Shown: positions 18,820 through 27,345 of the stretch, one piece after another | Layout of the letters: each line of letters begins with the position of its first letter | How positions within the stretch are numbered: position 1 is the first letter of the stretch | Source: Verrucomicrobiia bacterium | Lineage (GTDB): Bacteria; Verrucomicrobiota; Verrucomicrobiia; Opitutales; Cerasicoccaceae | DNA length: 64,000 bases | Reading direction: 5' to 3' | NCBI GenBank assembly: GCA_030432235.1 | Contig: JAUIHT010000001.1 | Location: 1,650,872-1,714,871, forward strand | The notes under the pieces: model-generated | The model's input: the letters and a program-made list of their open reading frames with translations, nothing else | The model's database searches: none | Told to the model about the DNA's origin: nothing | Position numbers and translations under genes: made by a program

Positions 18820-19986
18820 ATGCCCCATCGCGTCTATTTCGCCTATGTGCAGCCGATAAGCTTTTCGGGGCAGTCCGCGGCCTCCGATCTCATCATCGAA
18901 AAACTGGCCGAACGTGATTGGGACTGCAGGCGCCTGCCTATCTATCCGCTGGATCGCAGCATCGCCAATCGCTTCGCGCGCTATGCCTATTTTATTTTTC
19001 AGCAGTTCAAGACATGGCGTCTCTTTCTCGGTTTGGCCTGTGCTCGCAAGCCCGTGCTGCACCTGAATCTGGGGCAGAGCATGGCTTCCTTCGTGCGCAT
19101 CGGGATGCCTTATTTTCTGGTCCGTGGTTTGCGCCGGGGAATGCGCGTGGTGGTTTCACTCCACGGCAGCATCTTCATGCAGTGGGAACGCGATTCGCGC
19201 GAGACCCGGGTCTTTCGCTGGTTTCTCAATTCGGCTGCCTTGACGACCGTGCTGGGTGACAAGCAGAAGGCGAAGCTTGTTCAGTTGGGTATACCGGAAA
19301 GCAAAATCAAGGTGGTGCCCAACACATGCGAGCTCGACATCATGGACGACGAGGCCGTCAGCCGCAAGCACCGCGCGGACGGCCCCGTGCGCATCCTTCA
19401 TCTTAGTCTGTTAATCGAATCGAAGGGCTATCCGGAGTTCCTTGAGGCTTTGGAAAAGCTCGCCAGCCAGCCTTTGCCGCAGCCGTTGGATGCGGTGTTA
19501 TGCGGCCCCTTGTCTTACTCGGCGCATTGCACGCGTTTCACCAACGACGCGGACAAGCAGCGCTGGATCGAAGACAAGATTACGGCCATCAATGCCGTGC
19601 CCAATACACGGGTGACGGTGCGCTGGATTCCGGGTGCGCGTGGCGAGGAGAAGCAGCGTCTGTTCAAGGACGCTCAGGTGTTTGTCTTTCCCTCGCTTTT
19701 CCCGGTCGAGGCACAGCCGCTGGTCTTGCTGGAGGCCCTGGCCTCCGGTTGCAGTCTTATTACCTCTACTGTCGGTGAAATTCCCTCCACGGTGAACCCG
19801 GATTGCGCCTGCCTGCTGGAAGAGGTCAGCACGGACTCCGTGGCGTCGGCCATGGAGTCCCTGGCGGCGGATGCACCGCGTCGAGAGCGGCTGGCTCTCA
19901 ATGGCGTCGAGCGAATGCGCGGGCCGTTCAGCGCCAGGGCCTACGCGGACACTTGGGAAACTATTTTTAACGAATTGTCGGAGTAA
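18820..19986 (+). CDS. glycosyltransferase, family 4
   Basis: 388 residues, GT-B fold. The VVVSLHGSIFMQW acceptor-domain block, IKVVPNTCELD hinge, RILHLSLLIESKGYPEFLEAL donor-domain start and FPSLFPVEAQPLVLLEALASG donor-site block identify a GT4 enzyme. The segment naming a colony of aromatic residues at 50-70 is hydrophobic and may mediate membrane association. Its end is 25 bp from the next start. Confidence 0.87.
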   Translation: MPHRVYFAYVQPISFSGQSAASDLIIEKLAERDWDCRRLPIYPLDRSIANRFARYAYFIFQQFKTWRLFLGLACARKPVLHLNLGQSMASFVRIGMPYFLVRGLRRGMRVVVSLHGSIFMQWERDSRETRVFRWFLNSAALTTVLGDKQKAKLVQLGIPESKIKVVPNTCELDIMDDEAVSRKHRADGPVRILHLSLLIESKGYPEFLEALEKLASQPLPQPLDAVLCGPLSYSAHCTRFTNDADKQRWIEDKITAINAVPNTRVTVRWIPGARGEEKQRLFKDAQVFVFPSLFPVEAQPLVLLEALASGCSLITSTVGEIPSTVNPDCACLLEEVSTDSVASAMESLAADAPRRERLALNGVERMRGPFSARAYADTWETIFNELSE

Positions 19987-20011
19987 GTTCCCGTCGAAAA
20001 AGCAAGTTAGT

Positions 20012-20992
20012 ATGAAAGTATTCGTCACCGGATCGAGCGGTCTCATCGGAAAATGGGTCCTGGAACGTATCCTTGAAATGGGTTGGACCGTGCGCGGTTT
20101 TGATCGCCGGGAGAATCCCTATCCCCATCTCGCGCCCCACTGCGAAGTGGGCGACATCATGGACGAGCCCAGGCTGACTGCCGCCTTGCAGGCCTTCGAG
20201 CCCGACGCGGTCATTCATCTGGCGGCTCGTTGTGACCTGGATGGGCGCACCCTGGAGGACTACGACAGTAACATTGGCGGCGTGGAAAATCTCTGCCGTG
20301 CGGTCAAGGCCACGCCGTCGATCAAGCGCGCCCTCTACACCTCATCGCAGTTGGTCTGCAAGGTCGGGTACATTCCGACTTCGTATGAGGATTATTGCCC
20401 GCACACGGTCTATGGTGAAAGCAAGGTGGGCACCGAGCGTACCGTGCGCAAGATGGACGGTGGTGGCTGCACATGGTGTCTGCTGCGTCCCACCACGGTC
20501 TGGGGGCCGTACATGAACGAGCACTATCAATCGCTCCTGCGGCACCTGGCCCGTGGCAACTACTTCCATTCAGGCGGTGGCGCCTTGCATAAATCCTATG
20601 CCTACGCCGGTAACATCGCCTACCAGTACATCAAGTTTCTGGAAGCGCCTGCCGAGGCCATTCAGGGCAAAGCCTTTTATCTGGCGGATTACGAGCCGCT
20701 TTCACTGCGGGCTTACATCGACGGTCTGGCTGCGGCCTTTGGTGTCCGGCAACCCGTTACGGTGCCGTTGCCCCTGGCCAAGCTTCTGGCTCTGGCCGGT
20801 GACGCCATCGAGGCCTGTGGACGCCGCACTCCCTACAACAGTTTTCGCCTGCGCAATATCCGCACCGAGTATGTCTTCGACATGACACCGACGGAGCAGA
20901 TTTGCGGTCCGCTCCCGTTCACCTTCGAGGAGGGAGTGCAGGCAACCGCCCAGTGGTTCATGCAGGAGAATCCGGGGCTCTTCAAACGCTGA
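20012..20992 (+). CDS. NAD-dependent epimerase/dehydratase (extended SDR)
   Basis: 326 residues from the ATG at 20012, which begins the canonical [18 protein letters not shown] Rossmann motif; a longer reading into the preceding gene is unlikely. VIHLAARCDLDGRT, the YTSSQLV strand and YGESK (Tyr-x3-Lys) are present. The closest general family is nucleotide-sugar epimerases/reductases; substrate not deducible. In this locus it could act on GDP-4-keto-6-deoxymannose from Gmd or on a UDP sugar. Confidence 0.82.
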   Translation: MKVFVTGSSGLIGKWVLERILEMGWTVRGFDRRENPYPHLAPHCEVGDIMDEPRLTAALQAFEPDAVIHLAARCDLDGRTLEDYDSNIGGVENLCRAVKATPSIKRALYTSSQLVCKVGYIPTSYEDYCPHTVYGESKVGTERTVRKMDGGGCTWCLLRPTTVWGPYMNEHYQSLLRHLARGNYFHSGGGALHKSYAYAGNIAYQYIKFLEAPAEAIQGKAFYLADYEPLSLRAYIDGLAAAFGVRQPVTVPLPLAKLLALAGDAIEACGRRTPYNSFRLRNIRTEYVFDMTPTEQICGPLPFTFEEGVQATAQWFMQENPGLFKR

Positions 20993-21028
20993 ACAAAGCA
21001 CGAACACTTCCTGTCCATAGCATCTGCC

Positions 21029-21868
21029 ATGAGCCTGCCATTGAGCATCGTCGTACCGGTTAAAAACGACGTGCAAAACCTTCGCCTGTGCCTGGAGCGG
21101 TTGAAGGGGCGCGAGCATGTGCTGGTTGTGGGCTCGGGGGACTTGGATTCTTCCGAGGCGGTGGCGAAGGAATTCGCGGTCGACTACCAAGCCTTTCATT
21201 GGGACGGCAAGTTTCCCAAGAAGCGCAACTGGGTGCTGCGCAACTTCACGTTTGAAACCGAGTGGGTCTTGTTCCTCGATGCCGACGAATTTCCCACGAA
21301 GGCATTCTGGACGGAGCTCGAAGCCACTTTGCCGGACACCGGCTGCGCGGGCTTTTGGTTGCGCTATGACAATTACTTCATGGACAAACTCCTGCGCCAT
21401 GGAGACCCGTGTCCCAAGCTGGCGCTGTTTCGCGTCGGGGCGGGGGAGTATGAGCGCATTGATGAAGACTCCTGGTCGCACCTGGACATGGAGGTGCACG
21501 AGCATCCCGTCATCGAGGGTACAATTGGGGAAATCAAAGCGCCCATCGAGCACCACGATTTTCGTGGCATGGAGCACTGGGTGGCCAAGCACAACGCCTA
21601 CTCCGACTGGGAGGCGCGGCGCTACCTGCGTCTCATTACGGAGGGCGAGGCCGAGTGGAACAAACTCACGCCGCGCCAGCGCACCAAGTACCGCAACCTC
21701 GTCAAGTGGTGGTTCCCGTCGGCTTATTTTTTCGGTGCGTACGTATTGAAAAAAGGCTTCCTGGATGGCGTGGCCGGTCTGCGTGTGGCCCTGCTTAAGT
21801 CCGGCTATTTTTTCCTCATCCAGCTCAAGATTGCGGATTTGAAAAAGAAGGCGGCGACGGCGAAATAA
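21029..21868 (+). CDS. glycosyltransferase, family 2
   Basis: 279 residues, GT-A fold. PLSIVVPVKNDVQNLRLCL at the N-terminus and LFLDADEFPT with the DxD-like metal site are the GT2 hallmarks. The segment WSHLDMEVHEHP resembles the catalytic-base region of WcaA/KdtX-type transferases such as lipopolysaccharide core glucosyltransferases. A basic C-terminal helix ends the protein. Probably inner-membrane peripheral; donor unknown. Confidence 0.87.
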   Translation: MSLPLSIVVPVKNDVQNLRLCLERLKGREHVLVVGSGDLDSSEAVAKEFAVDYQAFHWDGKFPKKRNWVLRNFTFETEWVLFLDADEFPTKAFWTELEATLPDTGCAGFWLRYDNYFMDKLLRHGDPCPKLALFRVGAGEYERIDEDSWSHLDMEVHEHPVIEGTIGEIKAPIEHHDFRGMEHWVAKHNAYSDWEARRYLRLITEGEAEWNKLTPRQRTKYRNLVKWWFPSAYFFGAYVLKKGFLDGVAGLRVALLKSGYFFLIQLKIADLKKKAATAK

Positions 21869-21889
21869 CGTCTGCCGACGGCCAGGCTC

Positions 21890-23038
21890 ATGGCGACCCA
21901 ATGTACCATAGTCAACCGCGAGATCCAGCCGGGAGGCATCATCGGCGATTCAGCCGGAGAGCTGGCCAGGTACTTGACCGGGCGCGGAGTGAAGGTCAGC
22001 CTGGTTTCCCTGCGGGATGCCTCCGATGGTCAAACATCCGCTTCATCGCTGCCTGGTGAGCACCATTTGCTGCGACGCTACTATAATGGCAAAAACAAGG
22101 TGCTGCGCCTGTTGTCCAGTTTACTGGAGGGCAGGCAACTGGCTCGTCGCGCGGTCTCCGTTAATCACGGGCCGATCATCTGCATGACGAATCCGCCGCT
22201 GCTCAACTTCTGGGTCGCACGCCAGACCCGTGCACGCGGAGTGCCCTGGCTTTACTGGTCCCTGGACTTATATCCCGAGGCCTTCCTCGCCGCCGGGCTG
22301 GCCAAAGCCACGAACTTTTTTTACCGCTTCTTCAAGCGCGGCTCGCTCGCGTCGACGCCCAGTCACCTCATCGCCTTGGGGCCGCGTCAGGCCGAACACA
22401 TCCAGGCCGATTACTCGACCCCGATCAGCCGCAGTATTTTGCCCTGTGGCATCGTTCGTTCACAAGTTCCGCAGGAGCCCCCATCCTGGGCCCAGGCGGA
22501 GGACCGGCTCATCCTCGGCTATGCGGGAAACCTCGGCGAAGCCCACAGCGCGGAGTTCGTCAAAGCGCTCATCGAGGCGATGAACCCCGAGCGTCATCGT
22601 TTCGTGTTGGCGGCTGCCGGAGCCAAAGCAGATCAGGTGCTGGAGTTCGCGCAGGGCCGTCCCGGCGTTACCGTGCTGCCGTCCGTGCCCCGCGAGCAAC
22701 TGCGCTACATCGACGTGCACCTGGTCAGCCTGCTGCCGGAGTGGGACCACATTTGTGTGCCCTCGAAAGCGTTCAGCGCGGTTTGCGAGGGAGGAAGTAT
22801 CCTGTTCCACGGCTCCGAAGCCAACGACAACTGGCAGCTCCTCGGTGACGCCGGTTGGCGGCTCGATCCCTCCGGCGATATGCGGTCACAGGCAGCTGAG
22901 TGGATGAAGGCGCTCACCCGCGAAACGGTGCAGGCCAAAAAGGCCGGGACTCCCCGGCTTGCCGATCGACTCTTTGCCATGAAGGAAAAAGCTTTCGAAG
23001 AAATCTACTGCAAGCTTGAGGAGCTTTGCCCGGCGTAA
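21890..23038 (+). CDS. glycosyltransferase, GT4-like (WcaI/WbuB-like)
   Basis: 382 residues. The pattern PGGIIGDSAGELARYL at the N-terminus, ICMTNPPLLNFWVARQTRARGVPWLYWSLD in the acceptor domain (read as two adjacent blocks) and LILGYAGNLGEAHS in the donor domain match the WcaI/WbuB-like group of GT4 enzymes. The Glu-rich donor motif is degenerate. A shared layout with 24140-25357 suggests both belong to one subfamily. Confidence 0.78.
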   Translation: MATQCTIVNREIQPGGIIGDSAGELARYLTGRGVKVSLVSLRDASDGQTSASSLPGEHHLLRRYYNGKNKVLRLLSSLLEGRQLARRAVSVNHGPIICMTNPPLLNFWVARQTRARGVPWLYWSLDLYPEAFLAAGLAKATNFFYRFFKRGSLASTPSHLIALGPRQAEHIQADYSTPISRSILPCGIVRSQVPQEPPSWAQAEDRLILGYAGNLGEAHSAEFVKALIEAMNPERHRFVLAAAGAKADQVLEFAQGRPGVTVLPSVPREQLRYIDVHLVSLLPEWDHICVPSKAFSAVCEGGSILFHGSEANDNWQLLGDAGWRLDPSGDMRSQAAEWMKALTRETVQAKKAGTPRLADRLFAMKEKAFEEIYCKLEELCPA

Positions 23039-23044
23039 TTACTT

Positions 23045-24118
23045 TTGGGTCCGTTGCCTAACTCTAAAAAAATACTCGTCACCGGCTCATCCGGGCTGAT
23101 CGGCTCGGAGGTCTGCGTTTTCTTTGCCAACGAAGGCTACACCATTCACGGTGTGGACAACAACCAGCGCGCTGTCTTCTTCGGCGAGTCGGGGGACACG
23201 CGTTGGAATCAAAAGCGCCTCCAGGAGGCCATTGAGAAGTTCACTCATCATGAGTTGGATATCCGCGACCGTGAAGGCGTGCTCGCGCTGCTCAAGGAGG
23301 TTCGGCCGGACGTCATCGTGCATACCGCAGCACAGCCCTCGCACGACCGTGCCGCGCAGATTCCCTTCGACGATTTCGACACCAACGCCGTCGGCACGCT
23401 CAACCTGCTGGAGGCCGCGAGGCAGGCCTGCCCGGAGAGCCCCTTCATCCACATGTCGACCAACAAGGTCTACGGCGACGCCCCCAACCGTATCGCGCTG
23501 AAGGAGCTGGAGACCCGTTGGGATTACGACGACCCGGCCTACGCCGAGGGCATTGCCGAAACGTTCAGCATCGACCAGTCCAAGCACTCGCTCTTCGGCG
23601 CTTCGAAGGTAGCCGCCGACGTGCTGGTGCAGGAGTACGGGCGTTACTTCAATATGCCCACCTGCTGTCTGCGGGGCGGTTGTCTGACAGGCCCCAACCA
23701 CAGCGGAGTGGAGTTGCACGGCTTCCTCAGCTACCTGGTCAAGTGCAACCTCGAAGGCAAACACTACAACGTCTACGGCTACCAGGGGAAGCAAGTGCGC
23801 GACAACATCCACTCGCTGGACGTGGCGCGTTTCATGTGGGCATTCGCGCAGGCGCCGCGGGTGGGGGAAGTCTACAACCTCGGCGGCGGCAAGGGAAACA
23901 GTTGCTCCATCCTTGAGGCCTTTGACCGCATCACGGCGCTCAGTGGCAAGCCCATGGAATACACCTACGTGGACAAGAACCGCGAGGGCGACCACATCTG
24001 TTACTACAGCGACCTGCGCAAGATGCGCGCGCATTATCCGGAGTGGGGCATCAGCAAGTCCCTCGACGACATTTTCAGTGAAATACTCGAAAGCTGGCGG
24101 CGCAAAAGCCAAGGCTGA
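23045..24118 (+). CDS. RfbE-like NAD-dependent epimerase (CDP-paratose 2-epimerase family), Tyr replaced by Phe
   Basis: 357 residues. [14 protein letters not shown]ossmann motif, STNKVYGD strand and [16 protein letters not shown] are shared with CDP-paratose/tyvelose 2-epimerases (RfbE), fitting the rfbFGH genes upstream. The usual catalytic Tyr-x3-Lys reads Phe184-Gly-Ala-Ser-Lys188, so the tyrosine is missing. The only in-frame start codons before the Rossmann motif are TTG (23045 or 23054), because an in-frame TAA sits at 23036; initiation is therefore unusual or the annotation of the start is uncertain. Role in CDP-tyvelose synthesis is inference. Confidence 0.8.
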   Translation: MGPLPNSKKILVTGSSGLIGSEVCVFFANEGYTIHGVDNNQRAVFFGESGDTRWNQKRLQEAIEKFTHHELDIRDREGVLALLKEVRPDVIVHTAAQPSHDRAAQIPFDDFDTNAVGTLNLLEAARQACPESPFIHMSTNKVYGDAPNRIALKELETRWDYDDPAYAEGIAETFSIDQSKHSLFGASKVAADVLVQEYGRYFNMPTCCLRGGCLTGPNHSGVELHGFLSYLVKCNLEGKHYNVYGYQGKQVRDNIHSLDVARFMWAFAQAPRVGEVYNLGGGKGNSCSILEAFDRITALSGKPMEYTYVDKNREGDHICYYSDLRKMRAHYPEWGISKSLDDIFSEILESWRRKSQG

Positions 24119-24139
24119 GGCCCGCCCTATACTACGTAC

Positions 24140-25357
24140 ATGAAGACTCTGCTACTTATCAGTCAGGTTTACGTTCCCGACCCGGCCAGCGTTGGCCAGC
24201 ACATGGCGGATGCCGCCGAGGCGATGGCCGCGCGTGGTTGGCGTGTACGCGTCTTCACGGCCAATCGCGGCTACGACAATCCGGCGGAACGCTTTCCCGA
24301 CCGGGAGATGCTCAACGGCGTGGACGTTTGCCGCCTGCCGCTCTCGTCGCTGGGCAAGAAGACCATCCTGCACCGGCTGGCCGGACAGCTTTCCTTCTGT
24401 CTGCAGGCAATGGTGCGCGGCCTTTTCATGCCGGGTCTCGACTGCATTTTCGTGACCACCTCGCCGCCCATGGGCAGCATCGTCGGCTGGGTCGTCGGCC
24501 TGTTGCGTCCGAAGGTGAAGGTCAAGTTCTGGGTCATGGACATCAACCCGGACCAGGCCGTCGCCCTCGGCAAGGCCAGCCCGACCAGCTTCCCCGTACG
24601 CGCCTTCGACTGGCTCAACCGCCGCATCCTGGCGCGTGCCTCGGACATCATCGTGCTGGACCGCTTCATGGGCAAGACCATGGAGGACAAAAAACCGGCC
24701 TCCGCGCCCAAGATGCACCTTATGCCTCCCTGGCCCATGGAGGGCCACCTCGAGCGCATTGAGCACGCCGACAACCCCTTCCGCAAGGAGCACGGTTTGG
24801 ACGGAAAGTTCGTGATCATGTACAGCGGTAACCACTCGGTCGCGCACCCGCTCGACACCATTCTGGACGCCGCCCTGCGCATGCAGGATGACGATCGTGT
24901 GGTCTTCCTTTTCATTGGCGGTGGTCTCGGCAAACAGCGCGTGGAGGAAGTGATTCGCGAGCACCAGCCCACCAACATCCGTTCACTGCCTTATCAGCCG
25001 TTGGACGCGATCAAATATTCGCTTTCCGCCGCGGACGTGCACCTGGTCAGCATGGGCCCGGAAATGGTCGGTATCGTGCACCCGTGCAAGTTCTACGGGG
25101 CCATGTCGCTGGCCAAGCCCATCCTGCTGCTTGGCCCCGAGGAGTGTCACGTCGCCGACGTTCTGCAGCGCTACGATTGCGGCTGGGCGGTTCGCCATGG
25201 CGATGTGGATGGCGCGGAGAAGCAGTTGCGTGAAATGGCATCCCTGAGTGTCGATGAGCTGGACAAGGTGGGCGCACAGGGTCGCGCGGCCATCGAAGAA
25301 GGGCTGAGCAAGGCCATCCTTTGCGACAAAAAGATGGTCGATATTCTTGCGCGCTGA
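24140..25357 (+). CDS. glycosyltransferase, GT4 (WbuB-like)
   Basis: 405 residues. VYVPDPASVGQHMADAAEAM at the N-terminus, FVTTSPPMGSIVGWVVGLLR in the acceptor domain and KFVIMYSGNHSVAHPLDT at the start of the donor domain are hallmark features of WbuB-like GT4 transferases (N-acetylfucosamine transferase group). VHPCKFYGAMSLAKPILLLG carries the donor-site region. Likely acts on the undecaprenyl-linked intermediate at the inner membrane. Donor not deducible. Confidence 0.83.
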   Translation: MKTLLLISQVYVPDPASVGQHMADAAEAMAARGWRVRVFTANRGYDNPAERFPDREMLNGVDVCRLPLSSLGKKTILHRLAGQLSFCLQAMVRGLFMPGLDCIFVTTSPPMGSIVGWVVGLLRPKVKVKFWVMDINPDQAVALGKASPTSFPVRAFDWLNRRILARASDIIVLDRFMGKTMEDKKPASAPKMHLMPPWPMEGHLERIEHADNPFRKEHGLDGKFVIMYSGNHSVAHPLDTILDAALRMQDDDRVVFLFIGGGLGKQRVEEVIREHQPTNIRSLPYQPLDAIKYSLSAADVHLVSMGPEMVGIVHPCKFYGAMSLAKPILLLGPEECHVADVLQRYDCGWAVRHGDVDGAEKQLREMASLSVDELDKVGAQGRAAIEEGLSKAILCDKKMVDILAR

Positions 25358-25359
25358 CT

Positions 25360-25707
25360 GTGAAGACTTTTTCCGTCGAAGACACCCCCTGGACCGGTTC
25401 CGGGCACGACGCGTCCATCCTGCGCCAGGTCTTTTTGACCAAAGGCAGCGCCCCGGGGCTGACCCAGTTCGGGCGCTTCCAGTTGGAGCCCGGCCAGCAG
25501 GTCGAGGCGCACAGCCACACGGATATGTGGGAAATCTTCTTTGTGGTCGAGGGAAGCGTGACCTTCACGGTTGACGGCCAGCCGCGCGAAGTTGGCAGCG
25601 GCGAAGGCCTGTTGATGGAGCCCGGCGACGAGCACGCGCTCACCAACGGCGGCCAGTCGCGGGCCACCGTGTTCATTTTTGGAATTGAAAAGGCCTCCTC
25701 GGACTGA
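25360..25707 (+). CDS. small cupin-domain protein
   Basis: 115 residues from the GTG at 25360, directly after the preceding stop. A single beta-barrel cupin: GQQVEAHSHTDMWEIFFVVEG gives the first metal motif (H-x-H-x5-E, quoted as position about 44-60), and MEPGDEHALTNGG the second with its His. Small cupins in polysaccharide loci are often sugar isomerases or regulatory binders; function here unknown. Confidence 0.75.
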   Translation: MKTFSVEDTPWTGSGHDASILRQVFLTKGSAPGLTQFGRFQLEPGQQVEAHSHTDMWEIFFVVEGSVTFTVDGQPREVGSGEGLLMEPGDEHALTNGGQSRATVFIFGIEKASSD

Positions 25708-25756
25708 CATTCTCCATCGTTTATTTTTATTCGCAAAAGAACCCCCCTGCTTAGAC

Positions 25757-26755
25757 ATGAAAACAGTAGATAAAGACGCAAAAATTCTCGTCGCCGGTGG
25801 CGGCGGCTTCATTGGCGGCCATCTTGTCGCGAGCCTGCGCAAGCAGGGTTATAAGTACATTCGGAGTGTTGACCGCAAGCCGTTCGGGCAGTGGTACCAG
25901 CGCTTTAGCGACGTGGACAATCGCGTCCTGGACCTCCAGGAGCTCGATGACTGCCGCGAGGCTTCCAACGGCTGCGATGTCGTCTTTAACCTGGCCGCCG
26001 ACATGGGCGGGATGGGCTTTATCGAAAACAACAAGGCGCTGTGCATGCTCAGCGTCCTGATCAACACCCACCTGCTGCTGGCTGCGCGTGATGTGGGCGT
26101 TCAGCGCTTTTTCTACGCTTCCTCGGCCTGTGTTTATGCAGGCTATAAGCAGCGCGAAACCGATATCCCCGCGCTCAAGGAGGAAGACGCCTATCCGGCT
26201 GATCCTGAAGACGGCTACGGCTGGGAAAAGCTCTTCAGCGAGCGCATGTGCCGCCACTTCCGGGAGGACTTCGGCATTGAGACCTATCCGGTGCGTTTCC
26301 ACAATGTCTACGGCCCCTTCGGCACGTGGGACGGTGGTCGCGAAAAAGCCCCTGCGGCCATTTGCCGCAAGGTCATCCTGGCCAAGAACTCCGGCAACCA
26401 CGAAATCGAAATCTGGGGCGACGGTCTGCAGACCCGCTCCTTCATGTACATCGACGACTGCGTCGAAGGCATCCAGAAAATTGTCGACGCCAGTATCGTC
26501 GAGCCCATCAACCTCGGCAGCGCGGAGATGGTTTCGATCAACCAACTGGTCGACATCACCGAGGAGATTGCCGGCATCAAGCTGGAGCGCAAATACAAGC
26601 TCGACGCCCCCAAGGGCGTGCGCGGGCGCAGCAGCGACAACGCCCTCATTCAGAAAAAGCTCGGCTGGGAGCCCTCCACCACCTTGCGCGACGGTATCGC
26701 CCGCACCTACAAGTGGATCGAGGAGGAAATCCGCCAAGGCGCGGCTTCACTTTAG
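25757..26755 (+). CDS. NAD-dependent epimerase, GDP-mannose 3,5-epimerase-like
   Basis: 332 residues from the ATG at 25757. ILVAGGGGFIGGHLV Rossmann motif, then NLAADMGGMGFIENN, a signature of GDP-mannose 3,5-epimerases (GME) and relatives, and SSACVYAGY. YGWEK supplies Tyr-x3-Lys. RFHNVYGPFGTWDGGREKAPAA is also GME-like. It could make GDP-L-galactose or -gulose from GDP-mannose, the same pool used by Gmd. Many bacterial homologues have other substrates, so the activity is tentative. Confidence 0.82.
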   Translation: MKTVDKDAKILVAGGGGFIGGHLVASLRKQGYKYIRSVDRKPFGQWYQRFSDVDNRVLDLQELDDCREASNGCDVVFNLAADMGGMGFIENNKALCMLSVLINTHLLLAARDVGVQRFFYASSACVYAGYKQRETDIPALKEEDAYPADPEDGYGWEKLFSERMCRHFREDFGIETYPVRFHNVYGPFGTWDGGREKAPAAICRKVILAKNSGNHEIEIWGDGLQTRSFMYIDDCVEGIQKIVDASIVEPINLGSAEMVSINQLVDITEEIAGIKLERKYKLDAPKGVRGRSSDNALIQKKLGWEPSTTLRDGIARTYKWIEEEIRQGAASL

Positions 26756-26799
26756 AAGCTTTCCAGTCCCGGCCTTTCATGGCTAACTGAGGCGAACCA

Positions 26800-27345
26800 A
26801 TGAGCCTCGACATCGCTTCCAACCGCGCGGCCCGCAAGTGGACGCCCAAGGAGCAGGGTGCCCGCATCCTGTGGGCGCTGGCTCAGCCTTTCTTTCGGCT
26901 TAGCCCGCGGCCGCTGTGGGGCTGGCGAAACGCGTTGCTGCGGCTCTTCGGTGCGAAGCTTGGCGCCAACGTTCGCTTCGACCGGCTGTCGCATGTCGAG
27001 CAGCCCTGGCATCTGGAGGTCGGTGAAGGCTGCGGCATCGGGCGCGGCGCCTTTCTCTATTCCTTTGGCAAAATCACGTTGGGCCGCAACGTCACCGTGT
27101 CGCAGTTCGCCCACCTGTGTGCCGGCTCACACGATTACCGTGACCCGGCCATGCCGCTGCTCAAGCCGCCCATCGTCATCGGTGACCAGGCCTGGATTTG
27201 TGCCGACGCCTTTGTCGGTCCCAATGTCACGGTGGCGGAGGGCGCCATCGTGGCCGCCCGCGCCGTGGCGGTGAAGGACGTGCCGGCCTGGAGCATCGTC
27301 GCAGGCAACCCCGCCAAGGTTATCAAAGAACGAAAGCTGAACTGA
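26800..27345 (+). CDS. hexapeptide-repeat acetyltransferase, WcaF-like
   Basis: 181 residues. Left-handed beta-helix hexapeptide repeats are visible from about residue 70 (LEVGEGCGIGRGAFLYS, ITLGRNVTVSQFAHLCAGS) followed by HDYRDPAMPLL and the C-terminal IVAGNPAKVIKER, as in WcaF/CysE-type sugar O-acetyltransferases. An N-terminal hydrophobic/aromatic helix resembles colanic-acid WcaF. Ends one base before the next gene starts. Confidence 0.87.
   Translation: MSLDIASNRAARKWTPKEQGARILWALAQPFFRLSPRPLWGWRNALLRLFGAKLGANVRFDRLSHVEQPWHLEVGEGCGIGRGAFLYSFGKITLGRNVTVSQFAHLCAGSHDYRDPAMPLLKPPIVIGDQAWICADAFVGPNVTVAEGAIVAARAVAVKDVPAWSIVAGNPAKVIKERKLN

Noticed and set aside
20702..21901. 399-residue open frame antisense to the epimerase and GT2 genes
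   Set aside because: Spans two strong genes on the other strand and shows no recognisable protein features.
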